Assembly (NCBI GenBank): GCA_036877525.1
Contig: JAZGTH010000059.1
Location: 310,001 to 374,000, forward strand
Origin: Chromobotia macracanthus
Taxonomy: Eukaryota > Chordata > Actinopteri > Cypriniformes > Botiidae
Direction: 5' to 3'
DNA: 64,000 bases
The notes below the pieces were generated by a model. The model saw only the letters and a list, made by a program, of their open reading frames with translations, was not told the DNA's origin and did not search any database. Position numbers and translations under genes: made by a program. Positions 28,385 to 41,072 of this stretch are shown here, one piece after another (positions within the stretch are counted from its first letter, which is position 1; each line of letters starts with the position of its first letter).

Positions 28385-30009
28385 AGAAATTGATTTGGTA
28401 AATGTGATTGCATCATAGTTAATATGCATGTCTTCTTACCAATTAAAATATGTGTCCTCCCCAAGTGATAAATTGCTTATAACTGTTTCAAGGTTATGAA
28501 TATCTATCAAGATCTGTGTTAACATCTACTGTTTACGCTGCAGCTACCCAGTCTCACATTTGTTCTTTAAGATTATAACATGGTTCTATTAATGCAAATA
28601 ACACAACAATGAAAAACAAATCAATACTATTTCATGTACAGAACACAATCACCTTTCTGACCTGTGTAAAACCAAGTCCTTTGTGGTTTCATCCAAAAGC
28701 AATTTCTAGCAAAGCCTACGAAATGCAAAGCCAGCCAAATCCACCTCACTTTGGCATTCTGGTTTTAGTGGAAGTCAAGGGCCTGCACTTTGTTCTCTTA
28801 GAGGACACAGTATTGATTTAAGTTGCTGTCAAAGTAAACTCCACTGTAATGCTTCAAATATGAGCGTGCACTTTACTAAGTCAACACTTTCAGCAGGTCT
28901 GTTACAACTTTTGGATTTATTTCGGAAAGGGCCCATACATCTGTAGAGTAAATCAATTGCACCCTGGGCAGGTTATTAAACGCAGAGAAGAAATGCTTCT
29001 GTGATTCCAGACATCATCATTATTTCTGCCAAAAAGAAACAAACATTTGTTCTGGGTTTCAGAAAGATCGGCTACTGCTGCTTCGCAAGTGTACGCTTGA
29101 AATCTAACACACGTTTGTGTTCTTTTGAACTCAGAATGATTTTGTATCAGTGTTCTCTACAATACACAGCACATATTACAACTTAGATTCAGAGGAGTTA
29201 CTAAGCTGGTGTATCAGACCATAGTATAGCATTTACTGTGTTTTAAGCTTTTGCTTTTCAAGAGTAGGAAAACTTAAGCATAAGATGTCACTTATCAATA
29301 AATGTGTACTCAATCTTTATTTTTGGGGTGTCTGCAGTACTATATCTAAAAGTTACTTTGCAAACTGCTACTAAAGAGTCCACAGAATTCTACTTGCATT
29401 CTCATGTACATAAAAACACACTTTTTTCTGGTATTTATGAATTTAGATTTTATCTAAATTTTTTGGTATTTAGATTTAATTTATACTATAATTCACTAAA
29501 ATTTAATGTGTGAAATAAATATGCAATATGGTTTAATTGTACATAAAGTCAATAAAAAAATGATACCCAGCCATACAATTGCTACTGGTGGTAAACCATG
29601 GCAAATTTATTGTTTAGATGGGACCGCAATATTCCATTTGTAATTTTGCATTAAAAAATACAAATTTAATTGCGCCTTGCCATGTTTTATTAAGATTACA
29701 AAAACAACAGAGCGGGTCTGCTTGTATGTGACAAGTAAACAACAGTCACCAAACATTACCTCTATTCTTTTGGTTAATTGGAACCTTAATTTCTTGTCCT
29801 CATTAAAACTCTCAGAACCGATTTCAGACATAACATAATCAACAATTCAGATGGAACGGAATGCGCCGCCATGGCCTGCCGCTGCCTGCCAGAGGGATTG
29901 GTTTCAAGATGGTGAAATATTAACGAGAGCTTGTGTTTGACACATTCACTCCCTGGCTGTCATGATGCCCTGCTGCCAAATGCTCGCTGTACATGACTGT
30001 GTTCGCCAT

Positions 30010-30053
30010 GTTTGTGTGTGTGTGCATGTTTGTTTGTGTGTGTATGTGTCTGT
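30010..30053. repeat. Imperfect (TG)n tract
   Basis: Interrupted TG repeats (tgtgtgtgtgtgc, tgtgtgtgtatgtg). A short (CA)n run follows at 30171-30186, and a similar one lies at 48136-48151. Confidence 0.85.
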
Positions 30054-31039
30054 TATGTATAGTCTGGACAGACTCAGGGCAACTCAGCAGGCTACACTGT
30101 GTTCCTGGTAAGCAGACTTGTGAATATAACACAAAGCTTTGAATCATGGAAGATAACAGGCCACTTCACTAACACACACACACACAGCCCTGGCTCATTT
30201 CTCAGCACAGTGCAAAAGCAGCAGGATGCGAGGATGCATCAGGACACAACTCCACATGACACACACAATCTACCGGCTTTCATTTACTCCCCAGCCAGCC
30301 GTGCATGTCGTACAGTTAGCTCGATGCTAAGAGTCTAGAGACGTCTATTCGGAGGAAGCCAGGGAGACTGTGCCTCCTCAAAACATTGGATTAGACAATA
30401 ATCCATGATACAAAAGTAAAAAGGTGACATATTATGAAATATTAGATAAGAAAGTTTGTAGAGCTCTTTTTATATAAAATAAAAGGATACAAGAGTGACA
30501 CAAGCAAATATAGGTTTGGGGAGGGGCGATGACTCTTTTGTCTTACTCAAGCTCTTCACCTTCTCACTGAGGCTCTAAGGCACAACGTGAATGTGCAAGG
30601 GGGGGCAACACTATAATGCAGACAGAAGACTATTTGAGAGGAGGAAAGTGCTGTGATTGGTTGATTAACCTGTCAATGTAATAATGCTGGTCTGTCATGT
30701 TCACACTGGTATCAATGTAAAATTGGTTTCAAATGACTAGAAATTATGATCTGTCAGTGCAATGGTTATAGGTGGCTGTTGAGGTTTAAATGAGTTAAGT
30801 TTTAGGTGTATCTCCATGCTTGTGACCATTATTACACCTGAGGTGTGCAAAGCGCAGTTGTTGGTTAATGGTCCAGAAAGATGACTATTAAAACTAATAG
30901 ACTAACAACAGTTTTACAGATAAAAGCTACACAACATGCTTTTTACTGTGGTTATATAGTCATTTTTGAAACAAAGTAATTAAAACACAATGTAAAAAAT
31001 ACTGTTTGCCTCCCTCCTTCAGAAGTCCACAACACACCA

Positions 31040-31540
31040 CTGGTCAATTCACCATCAGCCCTAGTAAAGGGCACATACCCCCACTGTTTGCTAAACAGGA
31101 CCAAATCTGAGACCCGCTTCTGCATGGCAAGTCCCTTTGAGTTACGGAAAATACATCACACCCTCGCACACACACATATGCAGCAAGACAGGTGATGTTC
31201 GACATTCCAAAGACATCTGCAGTAAATGCCAAAATTAACACAAAGTCCCGATGTTAATTCTCCCCTAAAAGAAAAGTACAATTATTTGTGCAGGCACTTT
31301 TCTCTCAAACAGTATGGACCCGTTCACCCTTTCAACTTTTAACAAATCAACCGCATACAATTCATTATGCTTATAAAAGGTTATGGCAGGCTGATAAATG
31401 GGGGTCCCTGACTCGTGTATGAGGTCCCTGAGATAAAGCAAAATGATGTCATGAATTATTAACTGCAATTCAATAGGCAAGCTTCTAATCTCACAGTCCG
31501 TCTGGGTGGCTTAAGGGAGAATTCTCAACTAGACGAGGGT
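31040..31540. other. Candidate conserved non-coding element
   Basis: Repeat-free block with ttataaaaggttatggcagg, aattattaactgcaattc and gtctgggtggcttaaggg. A minus-strand frame (31265-31480) runs through it without a recognisable domain. Confidence 0.25.
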
Positions 31541-33630
31541 ACGTGAGCACAAATACTGCACCCTTTAACAGAAGCAAATGTGTTGCCCTGTTTTTGTAGT
31601 AAGTAGTTGACAAACCCTGAAATACCTGAAACCCAAAAAAGAGCACAAGAAAAGCAGTATTTTTGGGCAAAGAAACAGATGTATTTTTGAAGACTTGTAA
31701 GAAATGGATTTCCTATCAGAGTGACAAGAAAATCTGACACAGCTAGCAAAAGCGGCTTTGTTGACACAGCGAAGCTGTTTGGGGAAATTTGTGTATTTAT
31801 TCTTACAGTGACAGAGGGTACGCATTAGTCTGGAGATTGGTCAGGTGTGTAAAGAATATGTCTCCTGTTACTAAAAAACTGGTCATGGTGTTGGCTGGCA
31901 AGCTCTCTCATCCCACCTTCAGTGAGCTCATATCCTCTGTTAGCTCCAGAAGAGAGAAAGATTCTCCTACTCTGTTTTTGTCCCCTGCAGAGCTATTGCC
32001 ATGTGATCGAGGTTGAACTGAAAAAAAGAAATGTCATAGCTTCTAAAAATACAAAGTCCAAAAGCAGAGCTATAGGCATATTTTGTTCTCCTCCAAATAT
32101 TAGAAGTGCATTACAGATTCATTATTCATGAGGGCTGAGATGGAGGGGGGGCAGGGACATATGGTGCTCACTGTGTGTGGTGAAATATTAAAAAGCCGTG
32201 TCAGCGCTGAGGCCACGGTCCCACCAGGTGGGCAGATCTAGTGGACAAAGACAGCTCTCTCTCCTGACAACGGGCCCTGGTGGACGCTCACCCTGCACTT
32301 CTGCAGCCAAAGACAAAGGCAGAGGGGACAGGCGAGCTGAGATGCTCCTGAAACATCCCCGAAGAGGTCAGACGCAACGGTCAGCAGTGTGACATCTGTG
32401 GTCTTGGTGAAGATTGGAGGGGACATAGAGAGAGAGAGTTAGGGGCCAAGCAAATTAGAATAAAATGAACCAGTCACAGGCTTGATTATTTGTGCGACTG
32501 GAGGTGCATTGTAATCATGCCGCTGTGTTACCTTACAATCAGGCAGTTAGAGAGCAGAATCCTAGCTGAACTCATGAGTGGAAAGTGTAATGTGCTTCCT
32601 TCATGAGTTTTATATACAGATTCATATACAAAACATAATTAATGGTATGAGATATATTGAGATATGTTATATTTTAAAATCATTGTCCTAAAAATAATAC
32701 AAAAAAAATTACAGAAGATTTTGGATGAAAAATTATATATGCCAGGTAAAAACTTGTTTTGTTTGTAAGCCATTATTTACGGTATTAGCAACGAAAATAA
32801 GCTGGTTGGTAAATGGCCATAATGGGTCTAATAAAACCCAAGTCATTTATCACTAATGAGATATTAACATAGATTTATGATGATTGATGGCTGTCCATCA
32901 TGTGCACATCCAGTCTGTGACCTAACCTAAATGGAGAACATGATGCATTGGGAGGCAAAGCATGCTGGGTAATTCAATCAGAGAAGCCAAACGAAAGCCA
33001 CAATGTCTGAGTTTGAAGAAATGTTTTGAGTTTAATACAAGTTAAGTTCCATTTAAAGCATTTGTGATGTAATGCTTTTCCAGATTAGTACAGAAAATAA
33101 TTTAGAATCATTCATTGTCCCTTCATTTTGATTAAACCAAACACACTGTTAGAAATAAAGAAGGTCTGACAGAAGTAAAGAGAGTCAGGAAATAAATGCT
33201 AAAACACACACTGGTATAACATACACAAGTATAGTATAGCCACAAGACATGAATATTAAACTGTATGTGTTAACATGAGACCATGCAGGTGATTCTCTTG
33301 ATGTACTGGCATATATTCAGCTAGAACAGTAGCCCCACTGCAAATATGATGATTTCACTTTTAATAAAACTGACTAACATATTTTAACAGAATAATTAAT
33401 GTCCTTATACAAAAATGTAAACAAATGTTTTGTGTCAAATTTGTGATAAGTCTAATAATGTGTGTAATTTTAAGTGTATGACATCTAAAATGCTGTCAGT
33501 TGAATTAGACTTGTATTGAACCCGCAACAAGTGCTCACAGGTGTCTCTTTCCTAGCTCAGGAGACATATTGGAGTTGGCAGTTGTGTGTCATTTATGTAT
33601 TCACTTTGTCTCAGATGTTTCTTCTAAATC

Positions 33631-33815
33631 CGGTGTATCCATTCCTGCTCCAGGAGGCCCACTGTCCTGCTGAGTTTAGCTCCAACCCTAATCAAACAGA
33701 CCTGCCTGTCATATTTAAGTATTCTGAGGACCTCGATGAGCTGATTCAGGTGTGTTCAGTTAAGGCTGGAGCTAAACTCAGCAGCACAATTCTCTCCAGG
33801 AGAAAGATTGGACCC
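33631..33815. mobile_element. Palindromic hAT-like cyprinid MITE
   Basis: The left half (cattcctgctccaggaggcc then ctgctgagtttagctccaac) is mirrored by the right half (ggctggagctaaactcagca then ctccaggagaaagattggac). Between them is aaccctaatcaaacagacc. This is the layout of an abundant fish element with a 'gagtttagctccaaccctaatcaaacacacctg' interior. No clear target duplication was found. An open frame across it (33516-33881) is incidental. Confidence 0.7.
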
Positions 33816-34122
33816 TCAAAACAGACAGAACCAAATCAATTGTTGGTATGTAGTAAGTGTACAGAACTATGTAAGGGATAATTTTATCAAAATTATGAGT
33901 TAATTTTTATTTAATTTGGCAAATATGAGAAAATAATCTGGGCAGGTGTGGGACATTGTTTTTTCTAATTCTCATGTGAGGAGATGTGAGATTTCTCTAT
34001 GCTTTTTTATGTTTTTCTATGCAAAAAAACAAGAGACTTCAGAATACTTTACTCCATCTGGGAAAAACAATTGATATAGGAAAAATATTTCATTTGTAAT
34101 TCTTTCTTACAGGTATGTTTCT

Positions 34123-34263
34123 CAAAAGAAAAGAAAAGAAAAGAAAAGAAAAGAAAAGAAAAGAAAAGAAAAGAAAAGAAAAGAAAAGAAAAGAAAAGAA
34201 AAGAAAAGAAAAGAAAAGAAAAGAAAAGAAAAGAGATGGAGAAAAGACAGACAGACAGACAGA
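34123..34263. repeat. (AAAAG)n microsatellite followed by (GACA)n
   Basis: About 22 uninterrupted AAAAG units (34123-34234) are followed by a short (GACA)n tract (34246-34263). The long pure purine tract is likely length-polymorphic. The apparent lysine-rich frames across it are repeat artefacts. Confidence 0.97.
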
Positions 34264-34354
34264 GACACAGAAGGGGGCTAAGTATGTACCCACTCCCTGT
34301 GCCAAGCCTTGATCAGACCCTCATAAAAGGCTCTTTTCCATGGCGAGCCAGCAT

Positions 34355-34771
34355 TCATGAATAGCGCTGATGACAGACCCCAAATTTCCATGCGCAGTGA
34401 AGTACTGCATGAAAATCACAGGTGGCGTCTGGCTTCACTTCTCTGTTTAACCTCTTCCACACTGCTCGTCTGCTCTCTGAATCTGCTCTTTCCTTCATGA
34501 GGGACAACCAGGAGTCTGGGCAGGTGATAGATGAAGCCATCTGAAGTGCAGGATCTAAAAATATGAGGTTTAAAGCTTCATCATATCCAGTGTCTGTGTC
34601 TTTTATGTAGTAAATAGTTACAGCTCCAGTAAGTCCATGAGCTGCCAGCAAGAGAGCAGCAAACAGGAAATGACCGTAACTCAGTGATCTGGGGGCATAT
34701 AGGGAGAAATAGTCTAGGGTGACAAAGGATTTCAGCTCACTCAACAGAGGGTGTAAGGGTGAAATAGTGTC
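34355..34771 (-). CDS. Orphan exon-like open frame, transmembrane plus charged stem
   Basis: I do not recognise this gene. One minus-strand frame stays open for about 139 codons with no in-frame ATG at its 5' end, as expected for an internal exon rather than a whole gene. A candidate acceptor (pyrimidine tract then gcccccag) places an exon start at 34688. From there the frame reads SLSYG, then a hydrophobic segment of about 23 residues (34604-34672, HFLFAALLL to AVTIYYI), then KDTDTGYDEALNLIFLDPAL, then SLMKERADSESRRAVWKRL. A weak donor (GAG|GTTAAA) would end a 237-nt exon at 34452. Composition is more protein-like than any other open frame in the desert. No flanking exon was found. It could be an exon of an unannotated minus-strand gene, a relic of a lost gene, or a retrocopy piece. 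Function unknown. Confidence 0.35.
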   Translation of the reverse strand, partial: DTISPLHPLLSELKSFVTLDYFSLYAPRSLSYGHFLFAALLLAAHGLTGAVTIYYIKDTDTGYDEALNLIFLDPALQMASSITCPDSWLSLMKERADSESRRAVWKRLNREVKPDATCDFHAVLHCAWKFGVCHQRYS

Positions 34772-35853
34772 TTAGAGACAACTAAGACACTGAAAATATT
34801 TTTTCAGTATTTCAATAGAAATACAAACCTCTGTTCTATTTGATATATCCGAGAGAAGTCCTGATAACTATTTTGGATGAATATAATGCAATTTAATGGA
34901 GAACTACTTGCAGTATTACTTGCAACTACTTGCAATGCATTATTTTGAACTGACTGCAAGTGGTGGCCCCAGTGTGCATAGAAAACAATGATTTAAAGTA
35001 TTTTAGGATGCTTTGTATGTATCAGTGTGCCTCTGTCTGAGCAGTCAAAAACACATCCATTTACATGGCCATTAGGTTGTTAAATACCATTTGGGTATTT
35101 AACAACACATGCAAACATGATAGCCTGTGCAATAAAGACTGTCCAAGATAATTTACTAGAATGGTTTGTTTGTTGACATTCAGTAGTTTTGAGTATTTAA
35201 ATCTGCTGTATATGGCTTTAATGAGCAGATAATACAGCATTTTTGTCTTTGTGATCTGTGAATAAATTGCATAATTTGGTTACAAAAGCCTCCATAAATC
35301 AAAAAACAGAAAAAGTTTCCAACTTCTGCATGTGTGTCTATTTGTGTAATAATTTTAATAATTACATAAGTAATGAATCACCTGCAATGCACATACTGCC
35401 CATGCAATTTGTTAGCTTGCACAAGCAAATTCTCTACAAGTAAATCCTAGTAAATCAGGGCCAAAGTAAAACAGATATCTGATACAGATAAGGTGCTTTG
35501 CCACACAGAAAGTACTTCACATTTATAAGTGCTTTAATCTTGCTGAGTATGGTTTTTGACTGATTGCACTCTCAGGGAAATACTCATTGTTTTTGCAGAT
35601 TTAATTTACATTGTAATTAGAACAGTGCAATTAATTAACCTCCACTAAGTACTACTTAATAATCCACATGGAGTGCTGTTAATTACTACAGTGTGATAAT
35701 CATAAACCGGCTATTTAGTCACAGTCATAATGGTAACTCTTTTGTCCCAGATAGTGAAAAGCTCACTGTCCTGGATTTTAGGGGAAAAAAGATGTGAGTG
35801 ATTTAGTGATGGAGACTTCAACCAGCAACGTAGTCTTAAGTTACAGTATAAAT

Positions 35854-36010
35854 TCCTGTAGCTCAACTGGTAGAGCATTGCATTAGCCGTGCAAAGGTTG
35901 TGGATTAGATTCCCAAGGAACACAAGTATTAATAAAATGCTTACCTTGAATACACTATAAGTCGCTTTGGATAAAAGGGTCTCCCAAATGAATGAATGTA
36001 AATAATAAAT
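35854..36010 (+). mobile_element. tRNA-derived SINE, plus strand, best-preserved copy
   Basis: The head has a tRNA A-box (TAGCTCAACTGG, 35859-35870) and a degenerate B-box (ggattagattcc, 35902-35913), followed by the fish SINE tail (aagtcgctttggataaaag, tctcccaaatgaatgaatg). This is the only plus-strand copy of the five and the closest to the family form. The head is a promoter relic, not a functional tRNA gene. Confidence 0.8.
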
Positions 36011-38194
36011 ATAGACATAAATGAGACAGTTGTTCACATACAGTAAAAGTACAGAGAAAAAAATAGATACCACAGGTCGGCTCATTTAGTATTAGAAGAA
36101 TTTGACGAGCAATAGTTCATCTCTAGAGAAGACACCTGATTACTAGAGTCTGTTTGTCTTCTCAGCAGAAATGTTGAGATGAGGATATTCCAGCAAAAAT
36201 GTTCATTCGTTCTCCTTTCAGTCTTGCAGATGTTCAGGAGATTTAATTTGTTTTTTCCTTGTTATTGTTATTGGAGAGTTTTGTTCAGTTCTGGCATGTG
36301 GATCACTGTAACACCTCCACACTCTCCTTGTGTGCTCTGCGTGCTTTTTCTGCAACTGTGGGCTGCAGTATTAAAAGACTGACCTGAACTTCCCTCTCAG
36401 GCCAGTGGCAAAAAAATGCTTATGAAATGATGCATTCACAAGCACAAGTGGAGGCTTTTGAAAACCTTCACTGGTTGCTTTATTAATGCTAGGGCAGCAG
36501 AAAGAGCCAGAAAGAAAAGCATGACTGACCGGCAGAATTTTGGCTGGCGACAGAGGAATGCTGGCTGCCCCTGTCATCAACACTTCACAGAGAAACGCAG
36601 CCGCATTAGCGAGTGTGGCAGAAGCACTTTGTCATGCTGCAGAATAATGTGACTGCCATTGCCGTTCCATGCATTGCCACAAGGCACAGGGGTGTGAGGG
36701 ACCAAGCATGCCATTAGAAACCCCATAAATTCCCAAAACATGCACATGTCTCCTCATGCACATATACATGGCATCTTGGTGAAGGTTCACCTGTGATTTC
36801 TTACAATACAGATATAGTTTTAATGTTTAATGTCTAAATTTAATATTACAATTTAGTATGTCAAATGGTAAATTCTAGCCATACGCTCAATGAGCTATGT
36901 TCAAAGCCAATGTACAGTAAAACATTCTATATACATAAACATTACCATGCATCAAGTGAATTTTTCAGTATTTAAAAGCATCATTCATTTACAGAAGGTT
37001 GTTTCATAACTGTAAACAGGCTAACACTGTGTACAAGCCAGGTGCAACATTTGTCTGTTCACTCTAAACACAAATCTTCAGAGCAATGTGGCACAGTCAG
37101 AGCTCATCAGAACATATTTGTTGTTAAATGTGGGTTCTTGGACAAATAAGATTTCACTGTAGGCGGGACTACAAGTACAACACTACAGTAATAGAAACGA
37201 CAATGTCTTGTCACTCATTATAAAGAAAATGCACTATTTAATGAAATATGTGTCTTTTATCATGTTGAGTGTAAGTGCTTGCTTGCACACTGTTTATTCT
37301 CAAACAGTACCTACCCTGAACATGGTGTTATGTAACATATATGGCCAAATGGCAGGAAGTATGGGGAGCGTGCTCATGCATTTTGGCTCATTCTGTGCTA
37401 GCTGTGTATGTTGTGGTGTCGTGGCATGACCGTCTGGACTCAACACAGGGATTACAAGTGTCCACTGTGAGGAGGGAAGGGTTTCACAGGAAGTGACACA
37501 TGCTGTTCACACCCCGCCCACTCTGTGCTAGTGGCAGAGTCAGGGATGGAGGCACAGAGGTTAGCAGAGAGATGCTGGTGCCTCCCCATATTTCAGTCTA
37601 TGAGCAAAGCATATGCTCTCTTTGTCTCTCTTTTTTGTTTCGCAGCCTTCATTTACATATTTGTGATTGTAGGTGGTGACAGGCATCTTGTACTAATGTC
37701 AAAACTGTCATAGAGCCCAGGAATATTTATTTGAATTCTGACTCATGGGAATATGACAGGCCGTGGCACAGTTGTTTCAAGGACATTACAAAACTCCAGA
37801 TTTATGAGGGCATGTCTTCATTATCTGAGCTGCAGCCACCTGTTTTATTTTCATTTTGTACTATTTTGAAAACTCTTTTAGACAAATAATGCATTTAAGT
37901 ATTAATAAATTGCATTGTGTCTTCTTAGGCTAAACTACTGTTCATTTACTATAAAATGGATAGGTCTTGTTCTTGATGTTGATCAACAGCCATGGTTTAT
38001 TTATGATAAAGCAAAACTGTGTCTTTATTATCAAGCTGCCATTTGTATCACTGCACAGAATCCATAGCTTATTGTTATTTATGTTACATACCAACATTCT
38101 GTTACTGTTTACATGTCAGGGACTATGTTTTCGAATGAATAAAAGGCATTAATGCATTTAAAAATGTATTTTGATTATTTTAATAAACTTTTAT

Positions 38195-38455
38195 ACTGCA
38201 GGTTATATAGTTGCATTGCATAATAAATTACAGCAACTTTCCATAACAGTATAATACTGTACAGCATTTTCTTAAAAATAACAGTATAATACTGTACTTA
38301 TGCATTACAAAAAAACCCTGTAAGCTACAGTGTGCTTAAAACGTCTGTAGTCATTTTAAAAGTATTTTTACTGTGGTGTGAAATACAGCAACTACTGGAT
38401 AATTGTTGCCAGTGAGTTACTGTTTATATGACGATAAACATTTTACAATGTAGTC
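38195..38455. repeat. Repeat remnant rich in CAGTAA/TACTGT motifs
   Basis: Contains two copies of aacagtataatactgtac (near 38243 and 38279), then ttttactgtggtg, aatacagcaac and attgttgccagtgagttact. This motif set is typical of a common zebrafish-type DNA repeat. Boundaries and superfamily are uncertain. Confidence 0.4.
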
Positions 38456-39471
38456 ACAGATGACAGACTTGCAACAAGGCTCAAAACTCCCTTCAGACAT
38501 TTTAATATTTACAACATAGCTTCTTGTATTTTTGTTGCTTAAATATATGTTAAGAGATAAGTATATGTTCAGACACTTATCTGAATTTATGGTAACAGTA
38601 AGAGTTAATAGTATTTTACAGCAGTTAAAATTGAAATAATAAGGCTTGTGCTAAAGGTGGTTAAACTGCTTTAAAGAAGGAGACATTAATGTTGATATTT
38701 CTAAAAATATCCACTTTTATGCACAAATTTCAGTACAAAATCACAGTAGGGATGACATTTGCCAACACGACAAATGTAACAAAACACAAAGTGATAAACA
38801 ACAGATGGAAAAAGGGAAAAGGAACTTCTTGACAGTGTGATGACATCATATACAAAGTTTTTTTTTATATAGGGATACCTGGGGACAAAACTCCCATAAT
38901 AATAAATAAAATATTTAGCTAAAAGTTAATAAAACAATAATAAAACTTCAGCTGAAAGCTGATAAAGTTTTTTACCTGCCACAGCCTGTATAGACTGTGA
39001 CCCAACATAACTTTGTGGATAACTCCATTGGGGAGTTGAATTTATAGTGCTTTCCAGCAAATGTGCCATTGCTGGCTCAGTGAATGTATGCAAGACTGGT
39101 TTGTTTGTTTGATGTTGGTCATGTTGTTTAATGATTCAAGTATTTGCCACGAAGGAAGACTCAATGCATTTCAGTCAGTGGGTATTTTTAACAGCAGATA
39201 GAGACTTGCTGTGAAGAAAACTTACTGTGTTGTTGAAGGTGCAGACCTGAGCCTTCACTAAAGATAAGGCTTTTCCTCCATCTGCAGCTTCTGATATGCA
39301 GCTCCACTGTAACAGGCTTTGCGTTCAGAGAGTTTCCAAGCCGCTTTGGTGCCACAGCTGTCAGGGGACATCAGCTGAGGTTTCCCTAAATTGATCAGGC
39401 ACTGAGAGATTACTGGTCAACAACGACCATTTCTCCCCAGTTTCTCAAATCTCTCCTCACACACAGATGTG

Positions 39472-39501
39472 CACACACACACACACACACACACACACAC
39501 C
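39472..39501. repeat. (CA)15 microsatellite
   Basis: About 15 perfect CA units flanked by cacacagatgtg and caaagctc. No gene nearby. Confidence 0.97.
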
Positions 39502-41054
39502 AAAGCTCTAATGGTGGATAAACAGACAGTATTTTCTCTCAACACTAGTGTTGAGCAACAAATTATTATTATCTGTGACTTTGATGGAATGGTTTGTAAA
39601 TTTTTTTGTCACGGTCTAATTTTATGCATCATATTTGTTATCACTTTCTTGTAAATTACATTTTATGTAGATTAGGTATCGTCCTGATATAGTCAATATT
39701 GTCATGATTAATAATTAAAATGTTAATTCAAAAACTGTTTTTCCTGGAAATTGCTTACTGTAAGAGGTAACCCAGCTAACATGCATGGTATGTTATCTAT
39801 GCTTTAGTTGTGATAATTTAAACCTATATAATTTTAAGTTATAGTCTACTGTATGTTCAGGACTATAACAACAGTTCAGACAGGACCATTTTCATTTCAA
39901 AATACAGACTTTATTAACAATTGAACATTTGAGGGTAGATCAAGAAGAGCAGTAAGACAAGCTCCTCATAGATCACAGAAAAATTATATGCTACCCATCA
40001 TTTTATTTGCATAACATACATTGAATAGACACTTAAAAACAAATGAAAAATAGATGTACAATAGATCACTAGTGTGAAATTCCTGAGTGTGTAGATTATC
40101 CAGACAGATGTTAAGAGGACTAAAGGCAAAGAGCTGTCAGACAAGAGGTGGAGCTAGAGATGAAGGAAGGTGTTAAGAGCAGCTTATAGTACATCTACGC
40201 AGAGGCAGCTAAGATAATTAATAAATGGAGGATTTAAATGTCTTAAAAAGTCTGAATCGTGATTAGCTGAGCTTGACTAACATGACCTGTCTGAACTAAC
40301 GTGATGCTTGGTGCATGATGCTATTTGGCAAAACAAATGCTTTAATAACACAGATTCAGACATTCAGAGTCAAGGAATGTTAGGCTTTGAAACATGTTGC
40401 TCATAACAAAAGTAATTACTTGGAAGGTAGTGGGTTAGTCGTGCATTACTTTTGCATTAAAAAAGTGCCATATTTCTTTAGCCAAATGCCAAAGAGAGAG
40501 AGAAAAGCTCTTGATGCAATAAGTTTGAATGGTTTTCATTGTTGTTTTTATCTGTCAAAATGATTGACACCAATTAGAATTATTCATCAGTATTTTAAAA
40601 TATGGCAAATGATGGAATAGTTTGGTTAGTGAAACATCTATTGCATCATACTTGCTATATATTATTCAAATGAGGCAGCAAAAGTCATTCAGCACAGTTT
40701 CAGGGTTGTCTTGAGCAATCCAAGCTAATTTTAATCATTTTATTGTCAGCAAGACAAGCAATACCTTTTCACCACAAATTTCTGAAATTCTTGTTTTTCT
40801 CATTTTCAGAGATGTGTGAATCTTTTTGAGGCTGTATTTTCCAAGAACATGGAGGAATCTAATGAGAGTCAGCTCTTTATCAAGTCATTTTGCTTCTATC
40901 GATTTTTATCACCAGCTCAATTTTCACATCTGAAGCTTAATTGTTCATTTAATCCCTGTATGCCATATTCCAATTCTCAAAGAGATGAACCAGTTGAAAG
41001 GAAAAGATTTGTAAACTCAGAGGGGGTGGCTGATGCCTGCGTACCACAGGTTAT

Positions 41055-41072
41055 AGTGCCCTCTGTTGGCTG
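41055..41072 (-). promoter_or_regulatory. CTCF-like binding motif, weaker
   Basis: On the minus strand this reads CAGCCAACAGAGGGCACT, matching 16 of 18 positions of YGRCCASYAGRKGGCRSY. Same orientation as the motif at 58690. Confidence 0.35.

Larger units (their letters stand above)
27910..33630. other. Intergenic, no gene seen outside flagged blocks
   Basis: Holds one SINE (28233), CA/TG tracts near 30.0-30.2 kb and the block at 31040. The interval 32180-32420 is GC-richer and has the near-palindrome ccaccaggtggg at 32221, a partial CTCF/E-box string. Confidence 0.55.

Noticed and set aside
33516..33881. 121-codon plus-strand frame
   Set aside because: Its middle is the palindromic hAT-like element, and no protein domain is recognisable.
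34090..34312. Lysine-rich plus frame and Phe/Leu/Ser-rich minus frame
   Set aside because: Both are translations of the AAAAG microsatellite.
35854..35930. tRNA-like sequence as a tRNA gene (also the heads at 6240, 28310, 47185 and 51190)
   Set aside because: Decayed B-box, no cloverleaf that I can close, and attached SINE tails. These are SINE heads, not tRNA genes.
35711..36085. 124-codon minus-strand frame
   Set aside because: Overlaps the SINE at 35854-36010. The rest has no protein-like features.
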